Part shown: one piece after another, positions 16,046-24,154 of the stretch
Position numbering within the stretch: position 1 is the first letter of the stretch
Layout of the letters: every line of letters begins with the position of its first letter
NCBI GenBank assembly: GCA_903936705.1
Contig: CAIZWN010000084.1
Location: 1-64,000 of the forward strand
DNA: 64,000 nucleotides
Direction of reading: 5' to 3'
Origin: an uncultured Myxococcales bacterium
Lineage (GTDB): Bacteria; Myxococcota_A; UBA9042; DTJE01
Program-made: the position numbers and the translations under genes
Notes under the pieces: model-generated
What the model saw: the letters and a program-made list of their open reading frames with translations, nothing else
Told to the model about the DNA's origin: nothing
Databases searched by the model: none

Positions 16046-16111
16046 ATGAAGCACGCGTTCCTGGCCATCGACGTGGGGACCCAGAGCTCCCGGACCCTGG
16101 TCTTCGACGCG
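16046..16111 (+). pseudogene. 5' stub of an FGGY-family carbohydrate kinase
   Basis: After GGAGGG, an ATG opens MKHAFLAIDVGTQSSRTLVF D, the phosphate-1 motif that begins glycerol/xylulose-type FGGY kinases. After about 22 codons the match ends, at ~16111, and the rest of the ~500-codon gene is missing. Its position 13 bp after the activase shows that the glycyl radical enzyme operon once had a kinase as its third gene, perhaps acting on the same pathway's polyol or sugar. Confidence 0.7.
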
Positions 16112-16121
16112 TGGGGCGACG

Positions 16122-16181
16122 ATGCGTACGAACGTGGTTCTGGACGCAGCGAAGGTGGATGTTCTGATGCGCCTCACCGGC
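16122..16181 (+). pseudogene. 5' stub of a VapB-type antitoxin
   Basis: An ATG opens MRTNVVLDAAKVDVLMRLTG, closely resembling the N-terminal strand and first helix of VapB ribbon-helix-helix antitoxins. Sense is lost after ~20 codons, exactly where the family 1 repeat begins at 16183. No VapC follows. Together with the kinase stub 11 bp upstream, it marks a deletion junction. Confidence 0.55.
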
Positions 16182-16182
16182 T

Positions 16183-16230
16183 GTGGCTGGCCAAAATTCC
16201 ATCCGCGCTGAAATCCTGGCCGCGTTCACC
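16183..16230 (+). repeat. Short dispersed repeat, copy B (family 1)
   Basis: GTGGCTGGCCAAAATTCC and then CGCTGAAATCCTGGC match the family core. The copy begins where the vapB stub ends. From here to the start of the NmrA-like gene at 16399 nothing else was recognised. Confidence 0.55.
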
Positions 16231-16398
16231 ATCACAGCGCCGACGATGCGGTCCAAAGGTGCGTCCCCATGGCACGCTGGTTCCGGCTGGACTCCCGCGG
16301 GAACCATCTGGAAACAGTGACTTACCGGCCGATTAGCTTGCCCCCTTCCCAGTCCATACGCATAGTGAATTCCGTGGTTGAACAAGGAGGCCCTTCCG

Positions 16399-17286
16399 AT
16401 GATTACGGTCATGGGTGCAACCGGGAATACCGGTGGGAACATCAGCGAGTCGTTGCTGAAGAGCGGCGTTGACGTTCGGGTGCTGGGGCGGTCCGCCGGC
16501 AAACTGGCGGCGTTGAAGGAGGCGGGTGCCGACGTGCGGGTCGGCGATGCGGGCGACGCGGGCTATCTGACCGAAGCGTTCCGCGGGGCCGAATCTGTGT
16601 ATGCCATGATTCCACCGGATCCACAGGCTTCGGATTTCCGGGCGAAGCAGGACCGCGAGGGTGAGGCCATCGCCACGGCGGTTCGCGACAGCGGCGTCCG
16701 GTACGTCGTGTTTCTGAGCAGCGTGGGGGCGAACCTCCCGGATGGGACCGGCCCAATCGCTGGCCTTCATGCGCAGGAGGAGCGCTTCCGGCGACTGGAG
16801 GGCGTGAACGTCCTGGCGCTGCGTGCCGGGTTCTTCTTCGAGAACTTCTATCCGAACCTGGGTCTTATCAAGCACAAGGGAATCAACGGCGGCGCCATCG
16901 TGCCGGACGTGCCCTTTCCGATGATCGCCAGCCGGGACATTGCAGCGGCGGCCGCCCGTGCGCTGTTGACCCGCGACTGGAAGGGACTGACCGTACGCGA
17001 ACTGCTGGGTCAACGGGACCTCAGCCAGGCCGAGGCGACGCGCATCCTGGGGGCGCGGATTGGCAAACCGGATCTCCAGTATGTGCAGTTCCCCTATGCG
17101 GACTTCACCGGGGCCTTGGTCTCCATGGGCCTGTCCGCAAGCGTTGCCGGCCTGTACGCCGAGATGGCACGGGCATTCAACGAGGGCGTGGCCAAGCCGC
17201 TGGAGGCACGCGGCCCGCTGAACACCACGTCGACCCGTTTCGAGGATTTCGCGGTCGAATTGGCCAGGGCCTACGAGGCGATGTGA
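16399..17286 (+). CDS. NmrA-like NAD(P)-binding oxidoreductase/regulator
   Basis: The 295-residue product begins MITVMGATGNTGGNISESLL, an atypical short-chain dehydrogenase Rossmann motif (GATGNTG). It continues with VRYVVFLSSVGANLPDGTG and ALRAGFFFENF. These features fit NmrA/HSCARG-like proteins, including NAD(P)H-dependent quinone or azo reductases and redox sensors; the catalytic YxxxK of classic SDRs is not evident. AAGGAGG lies 8 bp before the ATG, so the upstream in-frame TTG at 16378 is not the start. It is monocistronic, and the 174 bp after it hold no gene. Confidence 0.82.
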   Translation: MITVMGATGNTGGNISESLLKSGVDVRVLGRSAGKLAALKEAGADVRVGDAGDAGYLTEAFRGAESVYAMIPPDPQASDFRAKQDREGEAIATAVRDSGVRYVVFLSSVGANLPDGTGPIAGLHAQEERFRRLEGVNVLALRAGFFFENFYPNLGLIKHKGINGGAIVPDVPFPMIASRDIAAAAARALLTRDWKGLTVRELLGQRDLSQAEATRILGARIGKPDLQYVQFPYADFTGALVSMGLSASVAGLYAEMARAFNEGVAKPLEARGPLNTTSTRFEDFAVELARAYEAM

Positions 17287-17460
17287 TCTTCGAGGACCAG
17301 TTCCTCCCTGGACTTGAACGTTGCCATGGCCAAACAGAACAGTGCCTGGAGTAGTCGATTCGTGTTTTTGCAGCCTGCTTGGCGAGGGCTGGAAAAGCAA
17401 GCAATTCAACCTAGCCGGACTGTTGATGAGTGACTAGGGGGTCGTCCAATTGGCGGCGGG

Positions 17461-17856
17461 TCAGGGGCGAACGAATCCGGGTCGTTCCAGCAGAGCCTTG
17501 TCGAACGTCGCTACCGTCCTGCAACCTGCCGCCTTTGCGCGTTCCAGGATAAGGAAGTCCGAGAGGTCGCCCTTGGTTTTCGCGTATGCGTCCAGGGCAC
17601 GAACCGCGGCGTCGCGGTCCTCGATTTCCAGGTCCCGCGATCGCAGGAGGTCCGCCAGCACGCCAACGATTTCGGTGCGCCGAAACTCGTAGGCGGATGC
17701 AAGAACCCAGACTAACTCGCACAGCACTATCTGCGACACGAAGAGCCGTTTGCAGGCGGCGATCTCCCTCTCGATCAGTTGCAACGCCAGTCGGGCCTGA
17801 GCCGGTTCGTCTTCAACAAGAAAACGAACCAGAACGTTCGTGTCGAGACCGATCAT
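17461..17856 (-). CDS. vapC: VapC-type PIN-domain toxin
   Basis: This is a 131-residue PIN protein. MIGLDTNVLVRFLVEDEP gives the first catalytic Asp and the fold's first strand. CELVWVL carries the conserved Glu. GDLSDFLILERAKAAGC and TVATFDKAL supply the remaining acidic residues. VapC proteins are Mg2+-dependent RNases that cut tRNA or rRNA. Its start overlaps the stop of the AbrB-type antitoxin gene by 4 bp (ATGA), so both are made from one message. The module appears intact. Confidence 0.92.
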   Translation of the reverse strand: MIGLDTNVLVRFLVEDEPAQARLALQLIEREIAACKRLFVSQIVLCELVWVLASAYEFRRTEIVGVLADLLRSRDLEIEDRDAAVRALDAYAKTKGDLSDFLILERAKAAGCRTVATFDKALLERPGFVRP

Positions 17857-18095
17857 CGTTTGCCTCCGCTACTGCGGATTGCTTTGTCCATCTGTTCCAG
17901 GGTCACCGGTTGTGTGAGTCGGGACTTGAGCCGTCCTTGCAGCGACCTGAGGTCCAGGGTCTCGGGTTCGATCGTGACCACACCGTCTTCCCGGGCGCGG
18001 ATCTGGACGCGATCTCCGGGACCGACCTTCAGCAGGTTTCGTATGTCCTTAGGTAAAGTCATCTGTCCCTTGGAGGTTATAGTAGCAACGGACAT
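17853..18095 (-). CDS. AbrB/SpoVT-type antitoxin of the VapC pair
   Basis: The 80-residue protein has an N-terminal AbrB swapped-hairpin domain (SVATITSKGQMTLPKDIR) that binds DNA, and a C-terminal tail (TLEQMDKAIRSS) that should wrap the VapC toxin. AAGGAGG precedes the ATG. A good sigma70-type promoter lies ~35 bp upstream (18131-18159), so the pair is probably autoregulated by antitoxin binding there. Confidence 0.9.
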   Translation of the reverse strand: MSVATITSKGQMTLPKDIRNLLKVGPGDRVQIRAREDGVVTIEPETLDLRSLQGRLKSRLTQPVTLEQMDKAIRSSGGKR

Positions 18096-18130
18096 GGAGC
18101 CTCCTTACCTCGTGTCATTGATCCTCGATT

Positions 18131-18159
18131 AGCGTAAGGAGACGGGTTGGTTGTGTCAA
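18131..18159 (-). promoter_or_regulatory. Sigma70-type promoter of the AbrB-VapC operon
   Basis: On the minus strand TTGACA (18159-18154) and TACGCT (18136-18131) are separated by 17 bp. The predicted start would be near 18124, about 29 nt before the antitoxin ATG at 18095. Confidence 0.55.
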
Positions 18160-18181
18160 GGTGTGGCCGGGCGGGCGCGGG

Positions 18182-18250
18182 TGTCCCTGGCCAAAACTTT
18201 GTCCGACATGAATTCGTGGCATTTGTCGTTATGGCGCGATACCGTCCGCG
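18182..18250 (+). repeat. Short dispersed repeat, copy C (family 1)
   Basis: TGTCCCTGGCCAAAACTTTG begins this copy. It shares its whole length with copy D at 30395, including GTGGC-TTT and CGATACCG near the end. It lies between the antitoxin promoter and the GDPD gene. Confidence 0.6.
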
Positions 18251-18354
18251 GCCTCGCTGACGATGCCGCGCGAATTCTATGGGCTCAAGAAACCCCTTTT
18301 TATCTATCTTGACCCTGTTGGTCATGGCCGGTAGGGTGTGTCGGGAGGTGTGGT

Positions 18355-19518
18355 ATGCGCTTGATGCCCCGGGTTTCTAGTTCAACGAGCCTCCTATCGC
18401 TACTAGTCTTGGTTTCGCTGGGATGCGCCGGCCGCGCGGGTCATGCAGACGATGCCACGGATGCCTCGGATGCCTCGGATGCCTCGGATGCCATAGACAT
18501 GGCGGACGCGCCCACCGAGGTGGTAATCGACGTCGCGCCGGATCCGGATGTTGCCGCCATTCTGGACCTTGCTGAGACGCCTGCCGATGGATCCACCGAG
18601 GCGCTCGTGGAAGAAATCGAAGAGCCCCAACTCCCCCCGAAACCCCCGGTGCCACCAGTCGGCCTCTTTGACTGCACCTACGACATTACGAAGTTGCCGG
18701 GCCGGGTCTCGCCGGTACCCCTGACCTGCCCGATCGACCCTACCTGCCGGCTGCCGATGGTTGTGGGACATCGAGCGACAGGCGGGGATCTGGGCCCGCT
18801 GGCCCCCGAGAACAGCCTTGCCGCCATACGCGCCGCTATTGTCTCGGGCCTCGACGGCATCGAGTTGGACGTGCGCGAGACGAAGGACGAGAAACTGGTG
18901 GTGTTCCACAACGGGGACGTGGACGCGATCCTCGTCGGCACCGGTACGGTCAGCGACCTGACACTGGCTGAAATCCTGCAGATGCCCTTTCAAATGGACA
19001 AGGTGATTTCTGGTGGCGACTTTGCCTGCGAGCGGGTTGCGACCTTTGAAGATGCCCTGGACCTGGTAAAGGGGCGGCTCTTCGTGGATTTGGACCTCAA
19101 GACCGGCCGAATGGATCTGGTCGTGCCTATTGTGCGGGACAAGGGCATGCTGGACCAGGTCTTCTTTTCATCCGGGGACATCGCGAAGTTGCAGGAGGTG
19201 CGCGCCCTCGAGCCGAAGGCCCGCCTGCAGGTGAGGCCCGATACGGCCGAACAACTTCAGGCCGCCACCGAGGCATTTTCCCCAGCCCCTGATATCTACG
19301 AATTGCCCGAGGCGCCGAACGACTTCACATCCGTCGCCCCGAAGACCGTCCACGAACTGGGCCGGAAGGCCCTTGCGAACAGTTTCGGGCTGGACCTCCA
19401 GGCCTACTTCGCCAGCGACCCGAAACTGCTGACGGACTTGTATGTCGGGGGGCTCGACATGCTTCAGTCCGACATGCCTACGCAGGTCGTGAAGGCGCTT
19501 GGACGGTGGCCGTTCTAG
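18355..19518 (+). CDS. Glycerophosphodiester phosphodiesterase-family lipoprotein
   Basis: The 387-residue product has a lipoprotein signal peptide (LVLVSLGC, Cys24) and a long acidic linker encoded partly by a 9-bp tandem repeat. The GDPD barrel starts near residue 134. GHRATGG supplies His139-Arg140, PENSLAA gives Glu152, IELDVRE gives Glu170 and Asp172, and VFHNGDVD gives His185; these are the metal and catalytic residues of the family. The enzyme should hydrolyse glycerophosphodiesters to glycerol 3-phosphate and an alcohol at the envelope. GGGAGG lies 6 bp before the ATG. Confidence 0.87.
   Translation: MRLMPRVSSSTSLLSLLVLVSLGCAGRAGHADDATDASDASDASDAIDMADAPTEVVIDVAPDPDVAAILDLAETPADGSTEALVEEIEEPQLPPKPPVPPVGLFDCTYDITKLPGRVSPVPLTCPIDPTCRLPMVVGHRATGGDLGPLAPENSLAAIRAAIVSGLDGIELDVRETKDEKLVVFHNGDVDAILVGTGTVSDLTLAEILQMPFQMDKVISGGDFACERVATFEDALDLVKGRLFVDLDLKTGRMDLVVPIVRDKGMLDQVFFSSGDIAKLQEVRALEPKARLQVRPDTAEQLQAATEAFSPAPDIYELPEAPNDFTSVAPKTVHELGRKALANSFGLDLQAYFASDPKLLTDLYVGGLDMLQSDMPTQVVKALGRWPF
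18451..18492 (+). repeat. 9-bp tandem repeat coding for (Asp-Ala-Ser)n
   Basis: The unit GATGCCTCG is repeated in tandem about four times (first unit slightly diverged), coding a DASDASDAS linker just after the lipobox. Copy-number change would alter linker length without shifting the frame. Confidence 0.8.
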
Positions 19519-19602
19519 GACCAATACCGTTAACTCGGCCTGTAAAATCATTGATCTAAACGAATAGAGGTTTGCGGTAGTCCTGCCGTTATGCGAGCCA
19601 GG

Positions 19603-19700
19603 TGTGGCTGGCAAATATTCCATCCGCCGTCCGAAACGGGTTCGGGCGGGATTGATCGGCGACCGAATCGCGTCGTGAACGATCGAGATTCTTGCGGGGG
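19603..19700 (+). repeat. Dispersed repeat, copy E (family 1, long form)
   Basis: This ~95 bp copy is closely similar to 3484-3578 (GGCAAATATTCCATCCGCCG, TTGATCGGCGACCGAATCGC). It ends in an uninterrupted run of 11 G residues (19696-19706). The gap between the GDPD gene and the vWA lipoprotein holds nothing else. Confidence 0.6.
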
Positions 19701-19743
19701 GGGGGGCGTCCCGACGAAACCAGAAACAATCCTGGGGGCACTT

Positions 19744-21426
19744 CTACTTCGCTGAGGTGGTCAGCTTCGTGGCGACAGTTCCTGCCAGTTCAACCATCAA
19801 CGTCGAAGGATCGTTCGCGCAGAGGTTCATCGCCACGCCCTGCTGGCCAAAGGCTTGGGCCAGGGTCAGGTTCCGCAGGCCCAGGTCGGCCTGGCCGTTC
19901 TTCGACTGGCAGACATAGTTGAATGGCGCGGTTCGGGGGGCCTTGGTGTCGCACTTACAGTCGAAGTAGCGTTGGCGGATCGACGCGACGTCCTTGTTCG
20001 CGGCGTACAGTCCCAGCGTGGCGTCCGGCTTGCCATCTGTCCCGGTCAGAACGTCCCCTCCGAAGGTCGCGAAGTACACACGGCCAGGATCGGCCTTCAG
20101 GGTCTTCAGCATGTTCGCGAGATGGGCGGTGGAATACAGCGGGCACTTCAGCGAATCGAACTTCCCGCTAGTCAGGCATCTTGTCGCGTCGCAGGTGCCG
20201 TCGGGCAGGCAACCGTTCTCGTCGCGCAGGCAGGCACAGAAACCGAAATTCTCGGCAGGTACCACGTTGGAGAACACGCCGGGAGTCTTCTCGTACTCAG
20301 GTGCCGAGCAGTCGTCCTCGTCGCCGACGACGACGATCAGTAGATCGGCGTCGCCCCGCAAGAATGCCGCGGCCTGGGCGGCATTCTCGCCGGTCTTGTC
20401 CAGGGCCAGCCAAGCTGCCCGGAGGCCCTGTTCCTGGTTGCCGCAGAGGATTTGCGCGGCGCCCACTGTGACTTGGCAGCGGAATAGCAGTTCATACACC
20501 GAGGCCCTAGCCGTCGTGCGGGCAGCGATATCTATTGTCGAGTCGCCGGTCGGAAGTTGCTTCCACTGTGGATCCCAGTCTGCCGCGCCCGCCCAGTTTC
20601 CGGCGATCCATTCCTTCAGCCACTGGTCCGCCACCGTGCTGTTCAGGATCGTCGGCCCTGGTGCCGCAGGGCATTCGCTGGTCGCCGGGGGAACGATGCA
20701 GCCTGCCTGGGTGCCATCGCCTCCCGGGTACAGGCAGGTATACGATGGATCTCCGAACACGGTAGCGCACTTCCCTGGGTCGACGTCCTTGTCGCACTTG
20801 TACCGGCACCTGGTGGCAACCGTGAACAGGTAGTCGCCGGCGTAATGGTCATCGGCGCCCTGGGCCGTCTTGACCTCGGGCGTTGTATCGCACGTCCACT
20901 GATCGCTGGCCGGCTTCGCTTCGCACACCCACCCGGCTGCGTCAGGTAACGGGTTCCCTGGATTGTTCGAGGACCATTCCTGGCACTGGGCGTCCGTCAG
21001 GCAGGGAATCGTGCGCTTCTCGACGCAGCCCGGTGGAAGCGACGTTGCTGGCCTGTACACAAACTGCCCGCGGATTCCTTGGGGATTGCCGACAGGGCAC
21101 ACGTTGGTAGTCGTGACAGCGACCTGCAGGTCGATATCGACCACCTGCTGGAACGCCGCCAGGAACGCCTTCAGCGAGCGCGCCAGGTTCAACTGTTCCT
21201 GGCACATCGAGGGCGAGTCGTCCACCACCAGCAGCATGTCCAATTTCCGGGGGCCGCTGGGTGGCACGTCCGGGGAGACGTCGGTGACAACTTCCGCATC
21301 CACAGTAACATTGGCAGTCAGGTCGGCAGGTCCAGGGTCAGTTGCATCGGTCGCGCCGCCACAGGCAAAGACCTGAGGCACCAGCAGCACGAAAAGACAC
21401 GTCGTTAAACGTCGAGTCTGAATCAT
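19744..21426 (-). CDS. vWA-like domain lipoprotein
   Basis: The 560-residue product has a lipoprotein signal peptide (LVPQVFAC) and an Asp-rich linker. A von Willebrand A-like domain begins KLDMLLVVDDSPSMCQEQ, where DDSPSM is a MIDAS-like motif for metal-dependent adhesion. The domain is interrupted by a Cys-rich insert (~residues 140-260) and resumes with LLIVVVGDEDDCSAPEYE. GGGGAGG lies 5 bp before the ATG at 21426; the GTG at 21429 is less likely. Proteins of this layout are common in Myxococcota genomes; the function is unknown, probably ligand binding at the surface. Confidence 0.78.
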   Translation of the reverse strand: MIQTRRLTTCLFVLLVPQVFACGGATDATDPGPADLTANVTVDAEVVTDVSPDVPPSGPRKLDMLLVVDDSPSMCQEQLNLARSLKAFLAAFQQVVDIDLQVAVTTTNVCPVGNPQGIRGQFVYRPATSLPPGCVEKRTIPCLTDAQCQEWSSNNPGNPLPDAAGWVCEAKPASDQWTCDTTPEVKTAQGADDHYAGDYLFTVATRCRYKCDKDVDPGKCATVFGDPSYTCLYPGGDGTQAGCIVPPATSECPAAPGPTILNSTVADQWLKEWIAGNWAGAADWDPQWKQLPTGDSTIDIAARTTARASVYELLFRCQVTVGAAQILCGNQEQGLRAAWLALDKTGENAAQAAAFLRGDADLLIVVVGDEDDCSAPEYEKTPGVFSNVVPAENFGFCACLRDENGCLPDGTCDATRCLTSGKFDSLKCPLYSTAHLANMLKTLKADPGRVYFATFGGDVLTGTDGKPDATLGLYAANKDVASIRQRYFDCKCDTKAPRTAPFNYVCQSKNGQADLGLRNLTLAQAFGQQGVAMNLCANDPSTLMVELAGTVATKLTTSAK

Positions 21427-21459
21427 CACAACCTCCCCTGACCGAACACGCCGTGGCAG

Positions 21460-21600
21460 TCGAAAACGTAGGGTCTGAGGCAGATGTACAACACGGGTAT
21501 CGGCATATATATCATCCGGTACTTTACCCGAGTTCTACGATGGCCTCAAACTCTATCTTTCCAATTTTGCGGGGTTTTCGGGCAGGACAACTGGGGATGA
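21460..21600. repeat. Intergenic repeat related to 24843-24920 (family 4)
   Basis: GAAAACGTAGGGTCTGAGGC (21462-21481) matches GAAAACGTTGGGTTTGAGGC at 24880. TTTTCGGGCAGGACAACTGG (21575-21594) matches, in reverse orientation, CCAG--TGCCCTGCTCGAAAA near 24846. The two blocks thus face each other here. They lie between two divergent-content lipoprotein genes on the minus strand and could form a large hairpin or a regulatory leader. Confidence 0.4.
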
Positions 21601-21614
21601 TGGTGAGACCAGCT

Positions 21615-23384
21615 CTAGGGCTGCGCCAGGTCGATCTCCAGGTTCGGTGGGGTATACAGGGACAACACGCCGGCCGGATCCGTCTGGAATGCCTTGTCCC
21701 GCGTGCCTCCCACGACCAGCAGTCTGTCGTCGTCCAGTCGCTGCAGAACGAATCCCACCCTGGCGCCGAACCCGGGGCCAGGGTCCTGCAGGGTCGTGAA
21801 CGTCATGCTTCCAAAATCGAATCCGCACAGGTCCCCGTTCACTGCACCGGAAAAGTCCTTGTATCCGCCCATCAGCACCGCCCGGTCTGACTTGTCGGAT
21901 CCGGCCGCCTGGTGGAAGAACCTTGACGCACACGGGGCTTCCATGACCTCGGCTGTAATGTTGTCCTCAACATTCACCGTCAGTATCCACGCCTGGGACT
22001 GTGGTTCCGCCAGTTTACCGTTGTTGTAAATAGCGCCGCCAACCACCAGGAACTTCTTGTCCCTGTTCTCTGAAGGCGGCAGCGACGTCACGGACGGGAA
22101 GTACAGAAGGGGCAGGCCGCTGACTGCGTGCGAGCGGAAGGCGCCGTTGGCCCCCTGGTCCTGCCGGGACGACTGGGTGTAGATCTCGACGACGGCATCG
22201 GAATTCGTCGTGCCGCCGACAATCAGAAAGCGAGACAGGCCCTGGGGAGTGTCTTCCAGCTTCACGACCGTCGCGCCGGCGTGCTGTCGGTTCTGGGCCA
22301 GGCCATTTCGCAGATCCAGCAGTCCGCCCCGGGGGTTGGCGCCGTTTTCGTCCTTGTCGCCGTATGGAGCCCACAGCTCGGCCGTCGCGTAGCTCGCGGT
22401 GTCCAGCGGCCAGCGGCCGCCGCCAGTGACCAGGACGGTGTTGTCGAACAGCCGCGATAAGGAAGGAAATGCGCGCGGCAGCAGCATCTGCTTGGGTCGG
22501 CCCGCGTAGTCGTTGCCGGCCTCAAGGAATGTCTTCGAGGCGACGTCGAAGACCTCGTAGGAACTGAGGCTGTCTTCGGTGGAAATCGATAGCGGGAAAC
22601 TGAGGTCGCTTCTAAAGGTCGCCCGGTTCACTCCGCCGAAGACCAGCACCTTCTCGCCGTCCGGCAGAGGCACGTACACCATGCCGTGGCCGGCACGCGG
22701 GGAGGTCATGCTGCCAACCTCGGTAACGGCGCCAGTCGAGGGGTCATACAGGTAGGCGTTCTTTTCGGGGGACACCCATTCGAACGAACCGTCTGCCTGA
22801 CCCAAGCTCTTCGAAAAGCCGCCCGTGACCAGCACGCGACCGTCTCCCAGCACCGCCGTCGCGGGGAACACGCGTTGTGTGAGCGTCGCGGGGGTTGTCA
22901 GGCAGGTGTCTTCCCCGATCTTCGTCAGAACCACATTGATCTCGGTCATGCTGCCCTGGGTCACAGCTACGTCGCGCTGCCTGCCGAACCACGATGGAAC
23001 CAAGCTGTCGGCGGAATATCCCGTCACGGTGACTACGTTGTCGATGCCAAATGGTACGTCGGCCAGAACCAGTTTCGGCAGCGAACTTTCGACGTTCTCG
23101 GACTTCTGGGCCAGAACAACGGTCTGACCGGTCTCCCGGCTCGGGCCCGACACCCGGACGTCTAAGCGAACCACCTCGGCCCAGGGCCTAGAGTCCGGCC
23201 AGCAGCCGTTGCGCGGTCCGTCGGCCACGATGGACAGGGTGCCAGTCCACAGCCCGAACGAGTCTTTACTGTCGTCGGCCGCGTCGGCCGCGTCGGCCGC
23301 GTCGGCCGATGGCCTGACCGGCGCCGTCATGCAGGCGCATGCCACACAAACCGCAATAGCCAGGATTTGATTGTGATTATTCAA
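21615..23384 (-). CDS. Kelch-repeat lipoprotein
   Basis: The 589-residue product starts at a TTG (23384) with GGAGG 5 bp upstream; the open frame further upstream lacks a signal. The signal peptide leads to a CACMTAPVRP lipobox region, then an Ala/Asp repeat linker. The body is a kelch-type beta-propeller with repeated G-hydrophobic-LVTGG/VVGG blades: DGRVLVTGGFSKSLG, EKVLVFGGVNRA, NTVLVTGGGRWP, RFLIVGGTTNS, KKFLVVGGAIYN, DRLLVVGGTRDK. Kelch propellers bind proteins or carbohydrates. No catalytic residues of galactose oxidase-like enzymes are evident. Confidence 0.82.
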   Translation of the reverse strand: MNNHNQILAIAVCVACACMTAPVRPSADAADAADAADDSKDSFGLWTGTLSIVADGPRNGCWPDSRPWAEVVRLDVRVSGPSRETGQTVVLAQKSENVESSLPKLVLADVPFGIDNVVTVTGYSADSLVPSWFGRQRDVAVTQGSMTEINVVLTKIGEDTCLTTPATLTQRVFPATAVLGDGRVLVTGGFSKSLGQADGSFEWVSPEKNAYLYDPSTGAVTEVGSMTSPRAGHGMVYVPLPDGEKVLVFGGVNRATFRSDLSFPLSISTEDSLSSYEVFDVASKTFLEAGNDYAGRPKQMLLPRAFPSLSRLFDNTVLVTGGGRWPLDTASYATAELWAPYGDKDENGANPRGGLLDLRNGLAQNRQHAGATVVKLEDTPQGLSRFLIVGGTTNSDAVVEIYTQSSRQDQGANGAFRSHAVSGLPLLYFPSVTSLPPSENRDKKFLVVGGAIYNNGKLAEPQSQAWILTVNVEDNITAEVMEAPCASRFFHQAAGSDKSDRAVLMGGYKDFSGAVNGDLCGFDFGSMTFTTLQDPGPGFGARVGFVLQRLDDDRLLVVGGTRDKAFQTDPAGVLSLYTPPNLEIDLAQP

Positions 23385-23583
23385 ACGTTCCTCCACGGGT
23401 CGGTCGTCGTGGCGAGAACCATACTGGGGCTGGCCGGCCCCTTGTTGATGACGCACTCGAGAGTGTATGGTACATCAGGCACAAAACGCTATCGTGCCCT
23501 GTTTCAAGACTAAAACCGGCGTGAGGATGGCCAGGAAAGCTCACCAGGTCGACACTTGCGGTCAACCTTTCGGGAGGTGATTG

Positions 23584-24099
23584 ATGAACGGCGGGAAGGT
23601 GTTTGAGACGAGGGTGGGGCGGACGGCAGTTTTCATCTTGATGCTGGTCCTGCTGCTCGGGTGCACGAAAGGCCTTGTCGATACGCAGGTCGGCGCTGAA
23701 GGGGGAAGCAGGAAGATCCTGATTGCGGCCTATCCAACCGAGTACAAGAACAAGATCGCGCAGGGCCTGGCCAGCTTTTACAAGGACCGGGCGGTCGTCA
23801 CGCTGGTGACGATGCAGGATTTAAAGTCGATCGACTACCGGCAGTACGATGCGTTCGTGCTCATCGACCAGTTGATGGCGTGGCAGATGTTCAACTTCGA
23901 ATCGAAATGGTTCATCAACAGTCTCAAGGAACCGGAGGTCCGGCGGAGGCTGGTTCTGTACCTGACGGCCGGAAGCCCGAAGCAGAACTACAAGTTCCAC
24001 GGGGTCGATGCCATGACCGGAGCTACGATGATGAATCGGGAAGCGGAAGCCATCGAGACGATTTCCGCCAGGATTGATGCCGTTCTAGCAAACCCGTAG
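23584..24099 (+). CDS. Small lipoprotein with flavodoxin-like fold
   Basis: The 171-residue product has a lipoprotein signal peptide (FILMLVLLLGC). After it come KILIAAYPTEYKNKIAQGLA and DAFVLIDQLMAWQMF, patterns compatible with a flavodoxin-like alpha/beta fold, though the phosphate-binding loop is not the classic one. Near the end DAMTGATMM resembles the D-(x)-TGAT motif where FMN is attached in RnfG/NqrC proteins; at this length that is only suggestive. GGGAGG lies 7 bp before the ATG at 23584. Confidence 0.6.
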   Translation: MNGGKVFETRVGRTAVFILMLVLLLGCTKGLVDTQVGAEGGSRKILIAAYPTEYKNKIAQGLASFYKDRAVVTLVTMQDLKSIDYRQYDAFVLIDQLMAWQMFNFESKWFINSLKEPEVRRRLVLYLTAGSPKQNYKFHGVDAMTGATMMNREAEAIETISARIDAVLANP

Positions 24100-24154
24100 G
24101 TGTCCAGGAACAATCATTCACGACACCCCGACCGCAATGGCGATTTGCAGCGGA

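Noticed and set aside
18451-18492. CRISPR-like array
   Set aside because: The repeats are 9-bp direct tandem units in frame within a lipoprotein linker, with no spacers and no cas genes.
23584-24099. Definite FMN-binding RnfG-type protein
   Set aside because: Only a short TGAT-like motif matches; the rest of the RnfG domain and its length are lacking, so only a tentative flavodoxin-like call is made.
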